Shown: positions 21,853 through 33,632, counted from the stretch's first letter. The stretch: DNA of 64,000 bases from Agapetus fuscipes (GCA_951799405.1 OX637362.1:7580703-7644702), one strand, 5' to 3'. Notes: generated from the sequence alone by a model not told the origin. Translations and numbers: made by a program.

Positions 21853-22054
21853 TGGTTAAACCTAAAACCAGAGTGAAACCCACATTTTAGTATGGAAAAA
21901 CTGGTTTAAAAATTAAAACCTTTTTATGAATAAGGTGGTTAAAGTTTATATGATACCTGATTTATGAAAATGTGCTTCGAATTTGAATCCTTTTTGTGAA
22001 TAAATTACACAAATAGTTAATCAATATTTAAATGATTCAGTTGCGGTTTTTATA

Positions 22055-22205
22055 TAAATCACACCTCAAGAGGCATTAAAAGCGCCAATTATCAAGCAAG
22101 ATCCAATTACTTCAAAGCAGATTGAGAATTAAATTTGGTGACCTGTCTTTGGTAAAGGAATAAATGAATTATTCAACCCGGCTGGCAGACTATTCGAAAA
22201 TAAAA
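22055..22205 (-). repeat. SINE-B, internal and B1 part
   Basis: TCACACCTCAAGAGGCATTA, AAGCGCCAATTATCAAGCAA and GGTGACCTGTCTTTGGTAAA are reverse SINE-B. The head is missing. Confidence 0.75.
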
Positions 22206-22285
22206 TGATAACTTTTAAGGGCTCTGAAAATCGATCTCACTGCTTCTGATTACGAAGACCAAACGGTATGGATCGTTCAAAATGA

Positions 22286-22716
22286 TATCTAATCTAATCT
22301 AATCTAAGCTGTAAAGATATATATCATTTAAGATTTATATTAAATGCATTCCCACAAGCAGCCATGTATAATTTCGCGCTAACACGTGCCGCATGTGGAC
22401 CTACAATATAAAAACCCAATCTCAAATGAACATAAGCCCTGCAACTCTTGCCGTCCTTCCCTGAAACAGGGGTGACATTGGCAAAGTGAACCATTTTTTT
22501 ACAGTATGGGTGGTCAGCCGCATACCAACCTATAAGTCAAGGAACATACATGACAAATTGCATTTTTAAAATCACTAAATTATAATATGTATGGACATCA
22601 AAAACTAACAGAAAACAAATTTTAATTTAAAAAAAACCCTAGCCGCCAACATCACAGATTAACCGCCATTTCTTTCTGTCCTTACACACTTCTTTCATTT
22701 CCTCCAGAATCATATA
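22286..22716 (-). mobile_element. RL1 LINE 3' end: tail, 3' UTR and last codons
   Basis: (TCTAA)n opens a near-consensus tail. Past CAAGGAACATACATGACAAA it continues through 3' UTR into the antisense of the RL1 C-terminus (CCCTAGCCGCCAACATCACA ... TTCATTTCCTCCAGAATC). It is truncated just upstream, at codons for the last 20 or so residues. 22717-23258 holds only AT-rich DNA. Confidence 0.9.
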
Positions 22717-23258
22717 AGTGATGCAATTTGAAAGTTGTTGGTAAAATCAGGCATCGTTTGCTTAATTTAATAAATAGCATTTTCTTACCTTCTCTAAATC
22801 TCTATCCATATATTCATACGATAAATATTATTTAACTAAGCTTTTTTAGGCGAGCTTAAATCAGGTAATATAATATTAACGTAATTTAGGTAATATTTAT
22901 AAAAAATGCAGTATTTTGTCTTTACTTAAGTATATGCTAGATAAATATGTAGCTAAAATTGTAGGTAGCTTTAGGCTTTCGTTAATCCTGAAACAGATCC
23001 CGAAATAAAAACAACCCGCAAGTATAGAAGTAGCTTGATTTTCTCAATAATAAGTCATAAACTAGAATTTTCAATAAATAATATCATAGAAAAGCTTAAC
23101 GAAGTTAACAATAGTCTTAAGAAATAGTTAGTACTTGCGTTTAATAATTAAATTAATATAATTCTGAATCATCTATTCATTCATTTGCTGATCAAAGCAT
23201 TTCTGTGATAAAACTTTGTTTATTCATTATTAATAATTATTAATACCAGTAGCGTTTT

Positions 23259-23421
23259 ACAATGGATCCGTGATGTTTTTTTGATGACGTAAGCACGCCG
23301 AGTAACTATGAAAACTGTAGTTACCCTAATCATTGACCCAACCAAAAAAAAAAAAAAAATTTACATGGTTTTCAGTTTCCATACATATGGTGTGTTTTTT
23401 TTTATGTCACGGATCCATTGC
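23259..23421. mobile_element. short inverted-repeat element
   Basis: CAATGGATCCGTGATG with a T run at the left and a T run with TGTCACGGATCCATTG at the right are inverted. It contains a 16-A run near 23345. Size and structure fit a MITE of unknown family. Confidence 0.65.
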
Positions 23422-23924
23422 CCTAAAACTAAATATTTTGCTCAAGTATTATCGCCCTTGTATCAATAATCAATAGAGCTTATATTCCCGTCCTATTCTA
23501 AGTCGTATACGCATATGAGACAATACTGTGAAGTAGGTTTTTAGAATTTATATTTTTATCTCCTACATTCATAATCCCGTCCCTTTCTCTATTTAAAAAA
23601 AAACATAAGTATTAGTACATTTTTTCTTGAAAATAGCATAGCTTACTCAAAATATCATAGCGGCATAGATAATATACGTAGGTTGTTTATGGGCACAACA
23701 ACATTAGTATAAAAATATAACTTATCAATTAGGTTACATAACTATACAAGTAGAATTATAAATGAGCTTAGTCATATTGCGTCTTTATTTTTTTACCTTT
23801 ACCGTTTTTTTCCTATAACCCTGATTTTCTCTCCAATATACAATGGAAGCGAAAAATGCGCTAGAATCGAGTATCGCGAACGCACCAGTAAATTCTAGTG
23901 AATGCGTCTACTGATTCTGCATTC

Positions 23925-24100
23925 AGTTGAAATGGACTATCTAAGTCCTAAGAAGTATGATTGGGAAAAAACGGGGTGATACGGTGAGAATTAATTTTGT
24001 AAGAGAAAGTGTGAAAATAAAGATAAAAAACAGTTTATTAAGATGGTTTGGAAATATGGAGACAATGAAAAGTGAAATACTGACTAAAAATAATACAACG
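23925..24100 (+). pseudogene. RL1 LINE fragment (C-terminal domain)
   Basis: GTTGAAATGGACTATCTAAG, then a frame reading MIGKKRGDTVRINFVRE and KNSLLRWFGNME, matches the RL1 protein at its residues around 570-615 (MIGKKRSDRVRNDFVRK, LLRWFGHME). It then diverges. It is an isolated internal piece with neither the RL1 tail nor the RT domain. 24101-24857 shows nothing recognisable. Confidence 0.75.
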
Positions 24101-24857
24101 CAAGAAAGGATGCATGTCGAGTCGAGGAATTCAAAGGATAATGAAATATTTAGGATTGTTTATACGGCTGATTTGTAGTGAGCTTTTACGCTTTTATTCT
24201 CAAACAGCAAAGCCATGGCTCATCCGCAGCCAACAGTCAATATTCCTCACATAAAAACCATGATCCATACATCAACTATAGATTAAATGTTTTGTGAAAA
24301 ACTACTGTTAGAATTCACACGACTAATATTAAAAGTATAGAAATATTCCGTAGAGTATAAAATATAAATACATAGCATGTAAGAAATTTGGCGAAAAACT
24401 TATGATATGAATAAAATATTTCATTTGTTTTTTAGTGTTTCGTCCACCAAGACTTTGTTTTTTTGAAAAAATTCCAACACTGAATGATTTCATCAATTAA
24501 GTCTGCACATTAATCGATATAGACAAAGTTGAAACGTCACACGCCTGGGTTGCTAATGCGGAGGCTAACTTATATTTTGTAATTGGTTGTGTTGCGTTGA
24601 AAAAGACCCTAGACACATCAGACTCTCATAGACCTGTGACGTTTCAGAGTTTAAGAAAAATTATTGATTATTTTTTTATGAAAATGGACAGCTGCAGATT
24701 TTTACACAAAAAAAAACTGCCCAGAATATAACTGTTGATATTTAAAGGAACGCTCCTTTAATTACACTTCAATAGGATACGGGCAGGGGCGGGCATTCTG
24801 TAGAGGCTGCAATGCGCTCAAACACAACTTATTTACCAACAAGACGTCTTCAGTACT

Positions 24858-24930
24858 CCGAGTATAAAACATTACGAAACAACGCAACCATAACGTTCTA
24901 CCAAAAAATGTATAGAAACGTTAATAAGTT
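24858..24930. repeat. Pal MITE, left half
   Basis: CCGAGTATAAAACATTACG, CAACCATAACGTTCTACC and AAAAAATGTATAGAAACG give the best-preserved left half of the Pal family. The inverted right half is missing. Confidence 0.65.
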
Positions 24931-25249
24931 TTACACTTCTGTTTTAAGCATCATCACGTACCCTAAAATTGACGTTTGTTTTAAAAACATGCTTCTCTAA
25001 TTATTTTGCTCTTTGTATAAGAGTAACAATCATGAACACCCCAAGCGTGTTAATAGATTATTTATCTTAATTTTACTGTGTGAAAAACTATTATAACTCT
25101 AGAAATTTTCCCATAAAACTATATTTAACGAAATAATATTTTGTATCATTTTTGTATTAACACCGTGAAAATTCACATTTATTGATTTTATTATATTGAT
25201 TATTAAATTCATAATAATAAATAATAATTAATTGGTGAAAATATACAGG

Positions 25250-26530
25250 GTTTCATAACGAAACAAGTTTTTTTCCGTAATTTTTTTGATGCGCATTATG
25301 TTTTGGAGATGAGTTCTTTTTACTTTCTTGCTATAGCCGAAGGCTATAAAAGAAAGTTATGATTTGGTGTGAAAAAAAAATTTCGAGGTTTTCACGGAAA
25401 TGAGTTGTCCTGGTGCAGGACATGCCAAAAAACACTACCTTTCAAAAACGTCCGTCTGTATGTATGTATGTATGTATGTATGTATGTATGTATGTATGTG
25501 TGTGTGTCACTTTCCAAAGTATAAGACTTAGAGATACCAAATTTTGGCTACATCAACTTTTTTGGACATGTATTAAGTATGCATAACATGGCATTACACC
25601 AACTTGAAAATTTAAGATGGCTGCCATACAAAAAAAACATAAAATTGCACTTTTCTCAAAAACGGCTCCAAGAATTTTTCTTAAATTTTCAGAGTTGCCA
25701 CTAATTAATTTTTAACTTAATAAATTAGTTATGGCAACACTCTTACTAATCTGTGTCTATGGGCTGCCATATGAAAAAAACAAACGATTGTGATTTTCTC
25801 GAAAGTTAAGGGGTTAACAAAAATATAATGTTCTACAATATTATGGACAACATAAATTTCTACAAGTTAACAAAAAAATTTTTTTGAAAAAATAAATATA
25901 AAGCACCGTTTACACGACCTGAAATTTTAAATCGAAAATATTACAAAAACCTATTAAAATGCAAGATATTTAAATTTGTTTTAGATTTGATAGAAAGAAC
26001 AAGCTTATCACTTTAATTCATAATAATTTTTTTTTTACTTTTTTGAAAATTCAAGATGGCTTCCCAAGAGCTGAAAATTTAAAATGCGATTTTCTCAAAA
26101 ACGGCTCCGACGATTTTTCTTAAATTTTTTGTGAATCCATTTATATAATAGTGCTATCTAATAATTATAATCATTTCTTCATCATAATCTCGGTTTAGGG
26201 AGTTGCCATATAAAAGAAAAAAATAATGGAAAAATCCTCGGCAGTTAGAGGGTTAATAAAAAAATAATGTAGGGCAAATGTAAAACAATAATAATAACCT
26301 ATATATTGCCATCATTATTTTTTCCAAAAAATGAATCAAAAGTATAGCCGCCATACAAAGTGAAAAATTTCCATACAAAATGTATTAGCAATTTTCTTGG
26401 TAGTCAAAGGGTTAAAAATAGATAAAAGGCTGCGATTCTTAAAATTTTATAAATACCAATAATAATCAATCGTTACTTTTTCAAAATATAACTAAAAAGT
26501 TTACCCACCATACAAAGTCCTAGTTTGCAT
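25250..26530. repeat. degenerate, internally repeated AT-rich element
   Basis: The motif TCTCAAAAACGGCTCC followed by ATTTTTCTTAAATTTT occurs at about 25655 and again at about 26095. AAGATGGCT and GGGTTAA-type blocks recur at similar spacing (25616/26053 and 25809/26249/26409). TTTCTTGCTATAGCCGAAGG near the left forms a short GCC/GGC hairpin. No transposase or reverse transcriptase frame is visible. Confidence 0.5.
25455..25505 (+). repeat. (TATG)n microsatellite
   Basis: About ten TATG units and then TGTGTG. It lies inside the degenerate element above. Confidence 0.9.
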
Positions 26531-26550
26531 ACAGAAGGGTTCAATGACCA

Positions 26551-26779
26551 TCTATAATAATCTAGAATATAAGTTGCAATGAAATATAAACATTCAAAAC
26601 TAATATGAAATGCATGCCCACAAACAGGTACGTGTAAGTTCGCGCTTACGAATGCTGAATTTGTACTTACAAATTAAAACCAAATCTCAAATGAACATAA
26701 AACCTGCAACTCTTGCCGACCTTCCTTGAAACAGGGGTGACATTAACAAAGTGAATTATTTTGTACACTTTGGGAGGAC
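26551..26779 (-). repeat. RL1 LINE 3' tail, left part (split by RL2)
   Basis: Reverse RL1 tail from ATAATCTAGAATATAAGTTG to TTGGGAGGAC. The remaining edge, GAGGTCAGCTTCATACCAAC, lies at 27453-27486. Confidence 0.85.
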
Positions 26780-27452
26780 TGAGAAATGCGAGAAAATTGA
26801 GATAAGACTGAATGAAAAAAGAGTGGAGGTCGTGAAAGAATTTGATTATCTGGGAAGCAAGTTTGAGTCGAATGCGAAATTGACGAAATAATTGGAAAAG
26901 CGCGCTAGTAGAGGAAGAAGTGTAATGGAAACGATTGGAAGCATTACAAGGAATAGGAAACTTACGAAGAATATGAGATCGGCGGTCCACAATGGCATAT
27001 TGGTTGGTGGAAGTGAGGCTTAATGAATGTGAGCTGAGTAAAGTATGTAAGTACGGTTGAAATGGCTTACCTGAGAGCAATGGCTGGAAAGACACTGAGT
27101 GATAGAGTACGTAATGCTTGAGTGATGAACGAGTGTGGTATAAAAGAGAATATGAGAATGAAAGTACAAAAAAGTACGATGAGATGGTTCAGACATCTTG
27201 AAAGAATGGATGATGAACAACTAACGAAGAAAGTGTACAAAGGAAATGTTAGAGGAAAGCGCGGAAGGGGAAGGCTGAGGAAAGAATGGTTAGACCAAAT
27301 AGGTGAGATTGCGAAAGAATGGATCCTGCAGAGTGATAATAAGAGAAGAGTATGTATGAAAAAGGTGATGACAGCAAAAAGTGGAGGCGCATCTGCGGAG
27401 GTACCGGCCACCCCTAATGAAACGGTGGCAGGATACAGTACAGTACAGTACA
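26780..27452 (+). pseudogene. RL2 LINE 3' part, inserted in an RL1 tail
   Basis: Plus-strand frames with stops read VEVVKEFDYLGSKFES, then MRWFRHLERMDDEQLTKKVY, GRGRLRKEWLDQIGEIAKE and RRVCMKKVM. This is the connection and C-terminal region of an RTE-like LINE related to RL1. It ends in (ACAGT)n at 27435-27452, a tail different from RL1's. The flanks GAGGAC (26774-26779) and GAGGTC (27453-27458) look like a 6-bp target duplication with one change. The catalytic RT core is absent, so this is a 5'-truncated dead copy. Confidence 0.85.
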
Positions 27453-27486
27453 GAGGTCAGCTTCATACCAACCTATGAGTCGAGGA
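27453..27486 (-). repeat. RL1 LINE tail, right part
   Basis: GTCAGCTTCATACCAACCTA and TGAGTCGAGGA complete the RL1 tail that RL2 split. Confidence 0.8.
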
Positions 27487-27489
27487 TCT

Positions 27490-27590
27490 TTCTTGTGTAA
27501 TTGGCGCTTTTTCCAGAGAAGACCAACCTCGCAGAGGGCTCTTGAGGTGTGATTCACACAAAACGGCGCTCACCAAATAAATCATCCAAA
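27490..27590 (+). repeat. SINE-B1 3' fragment
   Basis: AATTGGCGCTTTTTCCAGAG, CTCGCAGAGGGCTCTTGAGG, GCGCTCACCAAATAAATCAT. Head and middle are missing. 27591-28429 holds nothing recognised. Confidence 0.85.
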
Positions 27591-28429
27591 TATTTTTTAT
27601 TCACTTAAAAATTTATATGGCTATTTCCATATTCGCACGGGTATGCAGGTACACACCGCGGTGGAATAAAATTGATTTATTATCGATATATTATATTTTC
27701 ATTGAAACTGCAAAAGCTGGTAGGTGATTATAGCTTTACATACGTCATACAGTGGGTTAATTTTTGCAAGAAAGTCGAGTGCAGATTCTGTGCAATTTAT
27801 TTTAAATTAAAGTAGTTTTGTATTTATTTTTACTTTGAATGGATTTTTGATAATGTGAACAATTCTTGAGAATTTGTTCATTAATGTCACTCGTATACTA
27901 CGTGCCTAAAGTAAAAAATGTTTTTTAAAATATCATGAAAACGACATTTTTAGGGCATGTAGCCATCTTAAGTTTTCTTCCATTTTTCCCTGAATCGTTT
28001 AATTGAGTCTCAAAGCATTTTTTTTATACTTGGAATACAGATGTAATGCAAAGACTTGGACTCGAAATCTGGCAACTCTGTCTGTAAACAAACGCCTCCA
28101 GCAAGATGACAATTGTTTGCTGTGTAAAGAAACGAAGGACGGACTTGCTTGAATTGAGAATGATAAATAAAATTGCAACTTTAATTAAGAGACTTGAGAA
28201 AAAAACGACAGTCGCAAAGAATTGAGAAGCTTAGAGGGAGACTGGGATAAGTAATAAAAAGATTTTAAGGAAAAGAAGAAAACTATTGTATCAGTTGAAT
28301 GAAAAATCATTTAATTAAAATGTGGTATAAGATATTATTTATTATTTGACGCTGTGAAAAACGCACATATTGCTTTTGTAATATTTCAATGAACTTCATT
28401 AAAACATAAAAACGCAAAAACAATCAACC

Positions 28430-28545
28430 TCGACGTAAACTGCAACTTGTTATCGCGTTAAATTCGAAAGGGCTCACATGTGGCGTGTGAAACTTATTTT
28501 GAGTTCACAGAAGAGCCGGCCTTACGCAACCACTTTGCTTACAGT
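28430..28545 (-). repeat. SINE-A fragment
   Basis: GCAACTTGTTATCGCGTTAA, GCTCACATGTGGCGTGTGAA and GAGCCGGCCTTACGCAACCA are reverse SINE-A 3' body. Confidence 0.65.
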
Positions 28546-28705
28546 GAGAATATCATTTTCAATCATTTTTGACTCCCTTGATGCGGATCGACCGCTGTCA
28601 TGGAACGTAAGCATTACACCAACTAAAGCTATCGACAGGACTTAAATCTCATTAAAAAAAAACTAAAATGCTGCCTTCGATTCTATTACACTCAATATTA
28701 TTATG

Positions 28706-28842
28706 ACTAAAGGTCCATCGAGCCTTATACCAACTGGGCCTTGCTTGGGAATTGGCGCTTTCTACAGCGACGACTAAGCTCGCAGAGGGTTCTTGGGGTG
28801 TGATACACACAAAAACAGCGCTCACCAAATAAATCATCCTAT
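28706..28842 (+). repeat. SINE-B1 3' half
   Basis: AAAGGTCCATCGAGCCTTAT, GGGCCTTGCTTGGGAATTGG and the B1 end GCGCTCACCAAATAAATCAT. Confidence 0.85.
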
Positions 28843-28930
28843 TATTGTAAATATGTATTTAAATGTTGTTTAAAATATATGTATATGTAATTTGTTCAAA
28901 TAAAAAAAAATAAAAAAAATGTATACTGAG

Positions 28931-29171
28931 GTAGTGTGAAAGGAAAAAGAGGTAAGAGACGACCGAGAAAAGTATGGAGTGATCAGATTGAGGATATTGT
29001 GAAAGAATGGGATGTACAATGTGAGCGTAAAAGAAGAAAATGTATGAAAAAGGTGATGGATATGAATGAATTGAAAGTAAGGTATGTAAGGATAGGAAAA
29101 AATGGAGGCAGCTCTGCAGAAGCTCTGGCCACCCCTAGTGGAATGGTGACAGAGTTACAGTTACAGTATTG
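28931..29171 (+). pseudogene. RL2 LINE 3' end
   Basis: A frame reading GKRGKRRPRKVWSDQIEDIVKEW and KRRKCMKKVM ends shortly before an (ACAGTT)n tail. This is the C-terminus of RL2. It is 5'-truncated and has no RT motifs. The (TTA)n at 29168-29182 follows the tail. Confidence 0.82.
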
Positions 29172-29399
29172 TTATTATTATTAGTATCCTCCAGAAGTTG
29201 TCCGATAGCCCAAAAAAATCTTTCAGTTAGTTTTAATCTCTCTCAGAGAATTTTACAATTTGAATAGCTCCACTGCACTCCTTCATTTCGTACACAAAAC
29301 CATAATATTTATGTTATTTTTTCGTGGCTTAGCAATGGCAATAATGGCGCTATTAATCTGAAGTGTTTTAGTGCAGTTATTACGGCAGGACTCTCATAC

Positions 29400-29545
29400 A
29401 TGCTTCACCACGAGTAGAAAACTTTTCGCTTAAATTCAACCAATGCATTTTCCCAAAATGTACGAAAACTCAAACAGTGCAACTTGCGAGCGTTTAACTC
29501 TCCATTCATTTTCGGTAAAACGTTAAGTTATAGTAAGTCTCTAAC
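29400..29545. repeat. Pal palindromic MITE
   Basis: CGCTTAAATTCAACCAATGC, AAAATGTACGAAAACTCAAA, GAGCGTTTAACTCTCC and TTCGGTAAAACGTTAAGTTA follow the Pal pattern of mutually complementary halves. Confidence 0.65.
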
Positions 29546-29579
29546 ATACTTTAGCTCCTCTCACATATTATGCTTTATC

Positions 29580-29725
29580 TTAAGTACAAAAGATTGCGTT
29601 TAAACTCAACCATTGCATTCTACAAAAATGTATGAAAACTGAAGCATCACATTTAGTGAACGTTTTTGTCTCGGTACGTTGTTTCTAAAACGCTATGCTT
29701 GAGTATTCGTAAGGTTGTAACATAC
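29580..29725. repeat. Pal palindromic MITE
   Basis: GCGTTTAAACTCAACCATTG, AAAATGTATGAAAACTGAAG and CTAAAACGCTATGCTTGAGT. A second copy about 35 bp from the previous one, in tandem. 29726-30112 shows no recognised feature. Confidence 0.65.
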
Positions 29726-30112
29726 TTGGAGTATTATTAAGTATAACCCTTGAACTGCCGGCACCCCGGGCTCTGCAGCGGGAGGCACATTTGGCTGTAT
29801 GAGGATGGCCACCTCACCCCTTCATTTGTTTCTCCGACCAAGAAGTGAGATTAACCCTTTGTCTTCCGGACAAAATATAAAATGTTCCGTCTGAAGATGT
29901 AAACGATTGTATATTTTACGCGATACAGACAAAAGTTATTTAATTTTATCTGTAAACACATTTGACGAAACTTATTAAATTGAGAACTTAAATATCGTTT
30001 TATGGTAATTTAGCCATACTACTCTGTTTTCTTTTCATTCAGGTCTGAGCACAAATACGACATAATCAGTTAAAAATTCAAGTGCATATTGAGACGGAAT
30101 TCCGAAAGAATT

Positions 30113-30288
30113 ATACAATTTAAGTTGCAAAAATATATTAACAAGTAAGATTCATATAAAATAATAAACAGCACATAGAATGTCGCGCTTATAAAAGTAA
30201 AGCACAAATCTCAAATTTACACAAACCTTGCAACTTTTGTCGTCCTCCCCTAAAACCGCGGTGACATTATATTGTATAGGATGGCACT
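30113..30288 (-). repeat. RL1 LINE 3' tail, diverged
   Basis: AATTTAAGTTGCAAAAATAT, CGCGCTTATAAAAG and CAACTTTTGTCGTCC then CTAAAACCGCGGTGACATT are reverse RL1. The 5' part is truncated. Confidence 0.75.
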
Positions 30289-30398
30289 CTTAGTGAGCGA
30301 TTAAGTTTTCATATTTTTTTTATTAAAGCGATCTTGGGATTTTAATGTCATGCTTTATACCTGGGGTACCGATCAACTTTGGGTTAACCTTACCTTAC

Positions 30399-30505
30399 AA
30401 TATCTACCGCCTTTCCCTGAAACCGGGGAGGCATCGGCAAAAGTGAACCAATTTTTACAGCACGGGAGGCTTGCCTTATAGCTTATACCAACCTACCTAT
30501 GAAGG
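30399..30505 (-). repeat. RL1 LINE tail, 5' part only
   Basis: CGCCTTTCCCTGAAACCGGG, AAGTGAACCAATTTTTACAG and ACCAACCTACCTATGAAGG are reverse RL1 tail. The 3' half is absent. Together with 30113-30288 it could be one copy split by about 110 bp. 30506-31510 holds nothing I can identify. Confidence 0.7.
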
Positions 30506-31510
30506 TGCTTTTTACCTTTTTAAATCAACCACTCTTTTATTAGATAGCTGACGTAAAAAGCACAATTATCACACGATGTATTCTCCTGTATAAAGAGCAA
30601 GTATCCCATGTTATCCCGTATAAAGAGCTAGTATCCCGTTTGTGGCAGACATGGGGCTAAGTTAAGAGGCGGAGATTATAAATGGTTCGGGAGGGGTCGC
30701 AGAGCGAAACAATTAACTTTATCTAACGGTCAAAAAAAGAGCAGCGAACCCCGGGCCGGGATACAGATGAGCCACATGCTCTTTAATACCGGTTTTTTCT
30801 TTCCCATACAAAGAGCAATGAAGCAGAAAAGAAATATCATCTTCCTCGTATTTAAACTATATCTCAGTTGTATGGAAGTAAACGATTAGATAAGTATGGG
30901 GAAACACTGGAAATCATTTATTATTCTTTCAATTTACATTATTATTGTAACATGTATTTTTCTCATTTGAGAGAAAATGAACCTATATTGTAGGCATTAG
31001 TTCTAAATAGTTCGCATAGTACCTATGGTAGATGCTTTTTTATACAGATTTTTTTTTCTAAGTATTACATAATTCTGTATACAATTGTTTAAATTTGATT
31101 AAAAAAAGTACCAAAAAAGTCTATGAAATAGTGAATTTGAAAAAATATTAAAAATAACAGGAAGTACAATTCTTCTGATTGAATTTTCATTCTTGATCGA
31201 GAATCGTGAAATCATCGTCAGATTCTCCTCTTTTAAAAATCTTCTGGTAAACCCAGCATTTGTTTAGTGAATTACATAAAATCGTAATGGGAAAATTGCG
31301 TAATGTTTTCAGTTAATTCATCCGAAAAATCGTTTAAATTTGTTAAGTTCATTTAACGGAAAAAAAACTTGTTTGAAATTTTGCGAAAATTTGTCGGTTA
31401 ATTCAGCTGAAAAAACTGCTGCGGCACATTTGGTGAAAATTCATTATTCTCTGATATAATTTAATTTACGTGTACCGGCCGTGCTCACAAACAAACTGAA
31501 TACATCAGTG

Positions 31511-31664
31511 CCCGAGTATAAAAACCTTGCGTTGAAACTCGATGCTGTTTACCAGAAAATGTATGATTGTGAAAGAATCACCTCTGGCGAGTGTTTTAGT
31601 GTGCATGTATTTCCGGTGTAACGCTGTGGTTGAGTTTCAGCGTGACGTTGCATACTTGCGGCAC
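31511..31664. repeat. Pal palindromic MITE, best full copy
   Basis: Left: CCGAGTATAAAAACCTTGCG and ATGCTGTTTACCAGAAAATG. Centre: TCACCTCTGGCGAGTGTTTT. Right: GCATGTATTTCCGGTGTAAC, GCTGTGGTTGAGTTTCAGCG and TTGCATACTTG. The two halves are imperfect reverse complements. Short frames across it on both strands are by-products of the palindrome. Confidence 0.75.
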
Positions 31665-31861
31665 ACAGGACTGACCAATGTGCGACGTATGGAAAAACTG
31701 AACAATTTAGCGTTGTGGAAATCCCTTTGTGGTTAGAAGGACTTCTGTTGCAGCAATGGGCCCGCAAAATGTGTTTGTATGCACTACGCCAGTGGCCGGT
31801 CATATGCGTCCCTTTTTTCTTCTTTAAATGTGGCTCTTGATGATTTCAATTTAAAAAAAAC

Positions 31862-32063
31862 TTTTTTTTTTTAATAGATTTGTGGAAAGGAACGCAATCC
31901 ACCAACCTATTTTGCCTGATCAGTTGTCTTCATGCGAAAGCAGAAGCTTGTGTGAATCCAACGGCACCTGTTGAACCAGGGTCGAAGTTATCGTCGCGGG
32001 ATTCGAACCAACGTTATCCGGTTCCAAATAACCCGACTTGATCCCCGCGGCCATAACACCGAC
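31862..32063 (-). mobile_element. SINE-C
   Basis: Minus-strand reading: head GTCGGTGTTATGGCCGCGGG, B box GGTTCGAATCCCGC, ACCCTGGTTCAACAGGTG, AGCTTCTGCTTTCGCATGAA, AATAGGTTGGTGGATTGCGT and a poly-A tail. Confidence 0.85.
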
Positions 32064-32094
32064 CTTATTTTGAGATTCAGTGTATTTATTTCTA

Positions 32095-32770
32095 CGCGCT
32101 CCATTTCGTCAACAATTCAGTTCAAAAGTCATGATATAACTCACGGTATATTGTTTCTATCATCTTCCTCCCCCGTCGACAACTCAATTTGAAGGTGACG
32201 TTTTATGAAATATTGTTTGTACCATTTTCTTCCCCCGTAGATATCTTATTTTGAAGATGACGTTTTTAGGATTATTGTTTTCTAAACTCTTCTTCCCCTG
32301 TCGACAAGGCAATTTAAAGGTGACGTTTAAGGATAATTGTTTCTGTCTTATTCTTCCCCTGTAGACAAGACAATTTAAAGGTGAGGTTTTCAGGATTATT
32401 GTTTCTACCCTCTTCTTCCCCTGTCGACAAAACAATTTAAAGGTGACGTTTTAAGGATTGTTGTTTCTACCCTCTTCTTCCCCTGTCGACAAGACAATTT
32501 AAAGGTGATGTTTTAAGAATAATTGTTTCTACCCTCTTCTTCCCCCGTCAACAAGACAATTTAAAGGTGACGTTTTAAGGATTATTGTTTCTACCCTCTT
32601 CTTTCCCTGTCGACAAGACAATTTAAAGGTGACCATTTTTAAATTATTGTTTCCTCTTCTTCCCCCGTCAACAATTCAATTTGAAGTTACCTTCCGTTGA
32701 TAATTCAATTCGAAGGCCATATTTTTTAGATTATTTGTCTTTCTACCCCCTCCCCTCCATGGTTATCAAT
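32095..32770. repeat. 62-bp minisatellite, about ten units
   Basis: The unit contains CTTCTTCCCCTGTCGACAAG, CAATTTAAAGGTGACGTTTT and AAGGATTATTGTTTCTACC. Anchor GACAAGACAATTT-type motifs fall at 32178, 32240, 32303, 32364, 32426, 32488, 32550 and 32612, giving a 61-63 bp period. Central units are nearly identical and edge units are diverged and shortened, as expected from unequal exchange. The period is not a multiple of three, so the frame through it (32184-32435, minus) is not a repeat protein. Confidence 0.93.
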
Positions 32771-32927
32771 TCACTTTTTAGCGATTGCAGCTCTAAAAGT
32801 TTTTTTTAGTTGTAATCATTCACTTTGTTGGCTCATGAGCGGAATAGTTTGCAGACCACTGTAGGTACTACGCGTCAACGTGCTACGGCGGCGTAGAGCT
32901 ATGTAAATATGCACAGAAGAGGGCATC

Positions 32928-33055
32928 AGTATAAATCTGACGCGTAAACTCAACCAAAATATTAGTGCAAACTAAAGCAGCGCCTCTTGTGAAGGTTTTC
33001 TTGCCATACATATTTTGTTAAACGGTACAACTGAATTGAAACGTTAATTTTTACA
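32928..33055. repeat. Pal palindromic MITE
   Basis: AGTATAAATCTGACGCGTAA, ACTCAACCAAAATATTAG, AAAGCAGCGCCTCTTGTGAA and CATACATATTTTGTTAAACG show the Pal layout. 33056-33632 holds nothing recognised. Confidence 0.65.
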
Positions 33056-33632
33056 TATAGGTACAGATGATGCGCCTGAAAGTAAACTATAGGTACTACA
33101 TATTTTCTTATTTCTATATTAATTTAAATTAAAATCAATTTACCTAGTTACTAATAATTTATTAACCTGTAAAATAAATTAAATATTAAAAAATCAAAAA
33201 CAATTAGAGGTTGGATTTCCGTATTCACCTTGTCCTTTTTTCAAAAATACAACTGCAAAAGTAACAACGTTATTAAAAAATCCGTTAAGATACCTTCTCG
33301 AACTTTAAAGAATTTTTTTAGAGCATTTTTTTCAAACTTGGTTCATATTTTTAAAATTTTAATTATTTGAAAAAGTAAAATGATTTTGACCCGTTGCTCA
33401 TATAATAAAATTGAAATGACAATTGTTTGTAACTGCATCATTCAAGAATGCACAAACCGTATTCACTATTTTTAAAATGATGCTTGAAATCAAGAAAAGT
33501 CTATAGGATACAAAAAGTCGAGCAAAAGTCAATAAACTATATCGTTGTTTTTATAGGACTTTAGTACGAAACCAGCACTGTATCCAAATAAATCTGTTGT
33601 CTTTTTTACAATTTCACAAAACTATCACTATC

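Noticed and set aside
26667..27411. minus-strand frames of 114 and 142 codons
   Set aside because: They are the antisense of the RL2 coding fragment and an RL1 tail.
32095..32770. CRISPR array or repeat protein gene
   Set aside because: Units are directly adjacent with no unique spacers, the period of 62 is not a multiple of three, and the genome is eukaryotic.
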